DNA of 6,299 bases from DASZZY01 sp036260395 (GTDB lineage Bacteria; Actinomycetota; UBA4738; CALAEC01), in contig DASZZY010000124.1 of assembly GCA_036260395.1 (NCBI GenBank), positions 1 to 6,299 on the forward strand. The letters are read 5' to 3'. Position 1 is the first letter of the stretch. Each line of letters opens with the position of its first letter. Position numbers and translations under genes: made by a program. This document shows, in pieces, positions 5,206 through 6,299 of the stretch. The notes under the pieces were generated by a model. That model saw nothing but the letters and a program-made list of their open reading frames with translations. It had not been told where the DNA came from and searched no databases.

Positions 5206-6074
5206 TGGCCGTCCTGCTCGACCGCGACACCCGCGTGGTCGTCCAGGGGATCACGGGGCGCGAAGGGTCGTTCCATGCCCTGCGGAACAAGGCCTACGGC
5301 ACGCGGGTCGTCGCCGGCGTCACGCCCGGGCGGGCCGGCCAGTCCGTCGACGGCGTCCCGGTGTTCGACACGGTCGCCGAGGCCGTGGCCGAGACGGGCG
5401 CCGACGCCTCGCTGATCTTCGTCCCGGCCCGGTTCGCCGCCGACGCGATCCTGGAGGCCGCCGACGCCGGCGTGCCGCTGATCGTCTGCATCACCGAGGG
5501 CATCCCCGTCCTCGACATGGCCCGTGTCTACAACTACCTGCTGGGGAAGGGCCACACGCTCATCGGCCCCAACTGCCCGGGCCTCATCTCGCCGGGGAAG
5601 GCCAACATGGGGATCATCCCGGGGGAGATCTGCGTCGACGGCCCGGTGGGGCTGGTCTCGCGGTCGGGGACGCTCACCTACCAGATCATGAACGAGCTCA
5701 CCCAGCGCGGGATCGGCCAGTCCACGTGCATCGGGATCGGCGGCGACCCCATCATCGGCTCGAACTTCGTGGACGTCCTCGGCCGGTTCGAGGCCGACGA
5801 GGAGACCCGGGCCGTCGTCATGATCGGCGAGATCGGCGGCGACGACGAGGAGCGGGCCGCGGAGTTCATCTCGGCCAGCGTGTCGAAGCCGGTGGTCGGC
5901 TACGTGGCGGGGTTCACCGCGCCGCCGGGGAAGCGGATGGGCCACGCCGGCGCGATCATCACCGGCTCCCGGGGCACCGCGCAGGCCAAGGCCGAGGCGT
6001 TGGAGGCCGTCGGGGTACGCGTCGGCCGGAACCCCACCGAGGTCGCCGAGCTGGTCCAGGCCGCCCTGTCGTGA
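5205..6074 (+). CDS. sucD: Succinyl-CoA synthetase, alpha subunit
   Basis: The alpha subunit binds CoA and carries the histidine that is phosphorylated during catalysis. 289 aa, the usual length. The CoA-binding Rossmann domain begins with VVVQGITGREGSFH (11-24), and GPNCPG (121-126) holds the conserved Cys. SRSGTLTYQ (152-160) and GIGGDPIIGSNF (177-188) are ligase-domain motifs. E209 in IGEIGG matches the conserved glutamate at the subunit contact. GHAGAI (246-251) contains the active-site H247. The start is ATG 5205, overlapping the sucC stop by one base, with GAGGTG (5194-5199) 5 bases upstream as a fair ribosome binding site. The 3' end overlaps the next gene by four bases (GTGA). All key residues are present, so the enzyme pair should be active. 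Confidence 0.97.
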   Translation: MAVLLDRDTRVVVQGITGREGSFHALRNKAYGTRVVAGVTPGRAGQSVDGVPVFDTVAEAVAETGADASLIFVPARFAADAILEAADAGVPLIVCITEGIPVLDMARVYNYLLGKGHTLIGPNCPGLISPGKANMGIIPGEICVDGPVGLVSRSGTLTYQIMNELTQRGIGQSTCIGIGGDPIIGSNFVDVLGRFEADEETRAVVMIGEIGGDDEERAAEFISASVSKPVVGYVAGFTAPPGKRMGHAGAIITGSRGTAQAKAEALEAVGVRVGRNPTEVAELVQAALS

Positions 6075-6299
6075 CCTGTCCCCGGTGCGGGACGGGGAAC
6101 CCGCCCGGGGCGCGGTTCTGCCGGTCGTGCGGGACGACGTTGGCGGACGCCCGCGATCCGCCGGCCGAAGCCCCCCCGGGCGGCGCCGTCCCGGCCGCCG
6201 GCGCCCCCGCCGCGCCGGGCGCGGACGCGCCGGGCGCCGCTCCCGCCTGGGCCTCCGAGCTGCGGGCCGCACTCCCCCGGGGGTGGACCCCCGCCCCCC
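6071..6299 (+). CDS. Zinc-ribbon protein, N-terminal part (runs off right edge)
   Basis: Seventy-six codons are visible. The protein starts with a zinc ribbon: C3-x2-C6 and C17-x2-C20 in VTCPRCG...GARFCRSCG, the double CxxC layout of small zinc-ribbon domains. A low-complexity Ala/Pro/Gly linker follows (about residues 25-58), then WASELRAALPRGWTP at the edge. This architecture is common in Actinobacteria, where such ribbons precede membrane or regulatory domains; the rest is outside the window, so no function is assigned. The GTG start overlaps the sucD stop by four bases, which indicates translational coupling and membership of the operon. No independent promoter or strong Shine-Dalgarno is visible. 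Confidence 0.8.
   Translation, partial: MTCPRCGTGNPPGARFCRSCGTTLADARDPPAEAPPGGAVPAAGAPAAPGADAPGAAPAWASELRAALPRGWTPAP

Overview
The window is high-GC bacterial chromosome that looks actinobacterial (Actinomycetota). The signs are GTG starts, several apparently leaderless genes, the small proteins DUF2795 and DUF3072 (both common in that phylum), and the order pcrA, stand-alone B12-binding mutase subunit, sucC, sucD. As I recall, this order resembles that of streptomycetes and mycobacteria. I cannot name a genus. The gene set is mostly housekeeping: I see no mobile element, CRISPR array, tRNA or rRNA.

Layout, left to right. A minus-strand gene with a hydrophobic N-terminus runs off the left edge (1-89). 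Next is a minus-strand DUF2795 protein (140-493), divergent from a full-length PcrA/UvrD1 helicase on the plus strand (579-2729). PcrA converges on a minus-strand, single-pass membrane protein (2763-3215). Its outer domain looks like a Rieske fold that has lost all four iron-sulfur ligands but kept the two disulfide cysteines. A degenerate 24-bp tandem repeat (3247-3342) separates it from a minus-strand DUF3072 protein (3333-3572). Divergent from that is a tightly packed plus-strand operon: a B12-binding acyl-CoA mutase small subunit (3650-4060), sucC (4060-5205), sucD (5205-6074), and the start of a zinc-ribbon protein (6071 to the right edge). Every junction in this operon overlaps by 1 or 4 bases.

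Functionally, the operon joins the cobalamin-binding half of a methylmalonyl- or isobutyryl-CoA type mutase to succinyl-CoA synthetase. Methylmalonyl-CoA mutase interconverts methylmalonyl-CoA and succinyl-CoA, and the synthetase links succinyl-CoA to succinate with nucleoside triphosphate formation. The mutase large subunit is not in the window.

The most interesting signals are regulatory. The two small minus-strand genes share a near-identical upstream element, GTTTGR-N13-GGRAAY, that matches the general-stress sigma factor class (SigB/SigF). Each lies back to back with a housekeeping-type -10 box serving the plus-strand gene. In four genes the -10 box lies 6-9 bases before the start codon, implying leaderless or nearly leaderless mRNAs; a fifth gene has a very short predicted leader.
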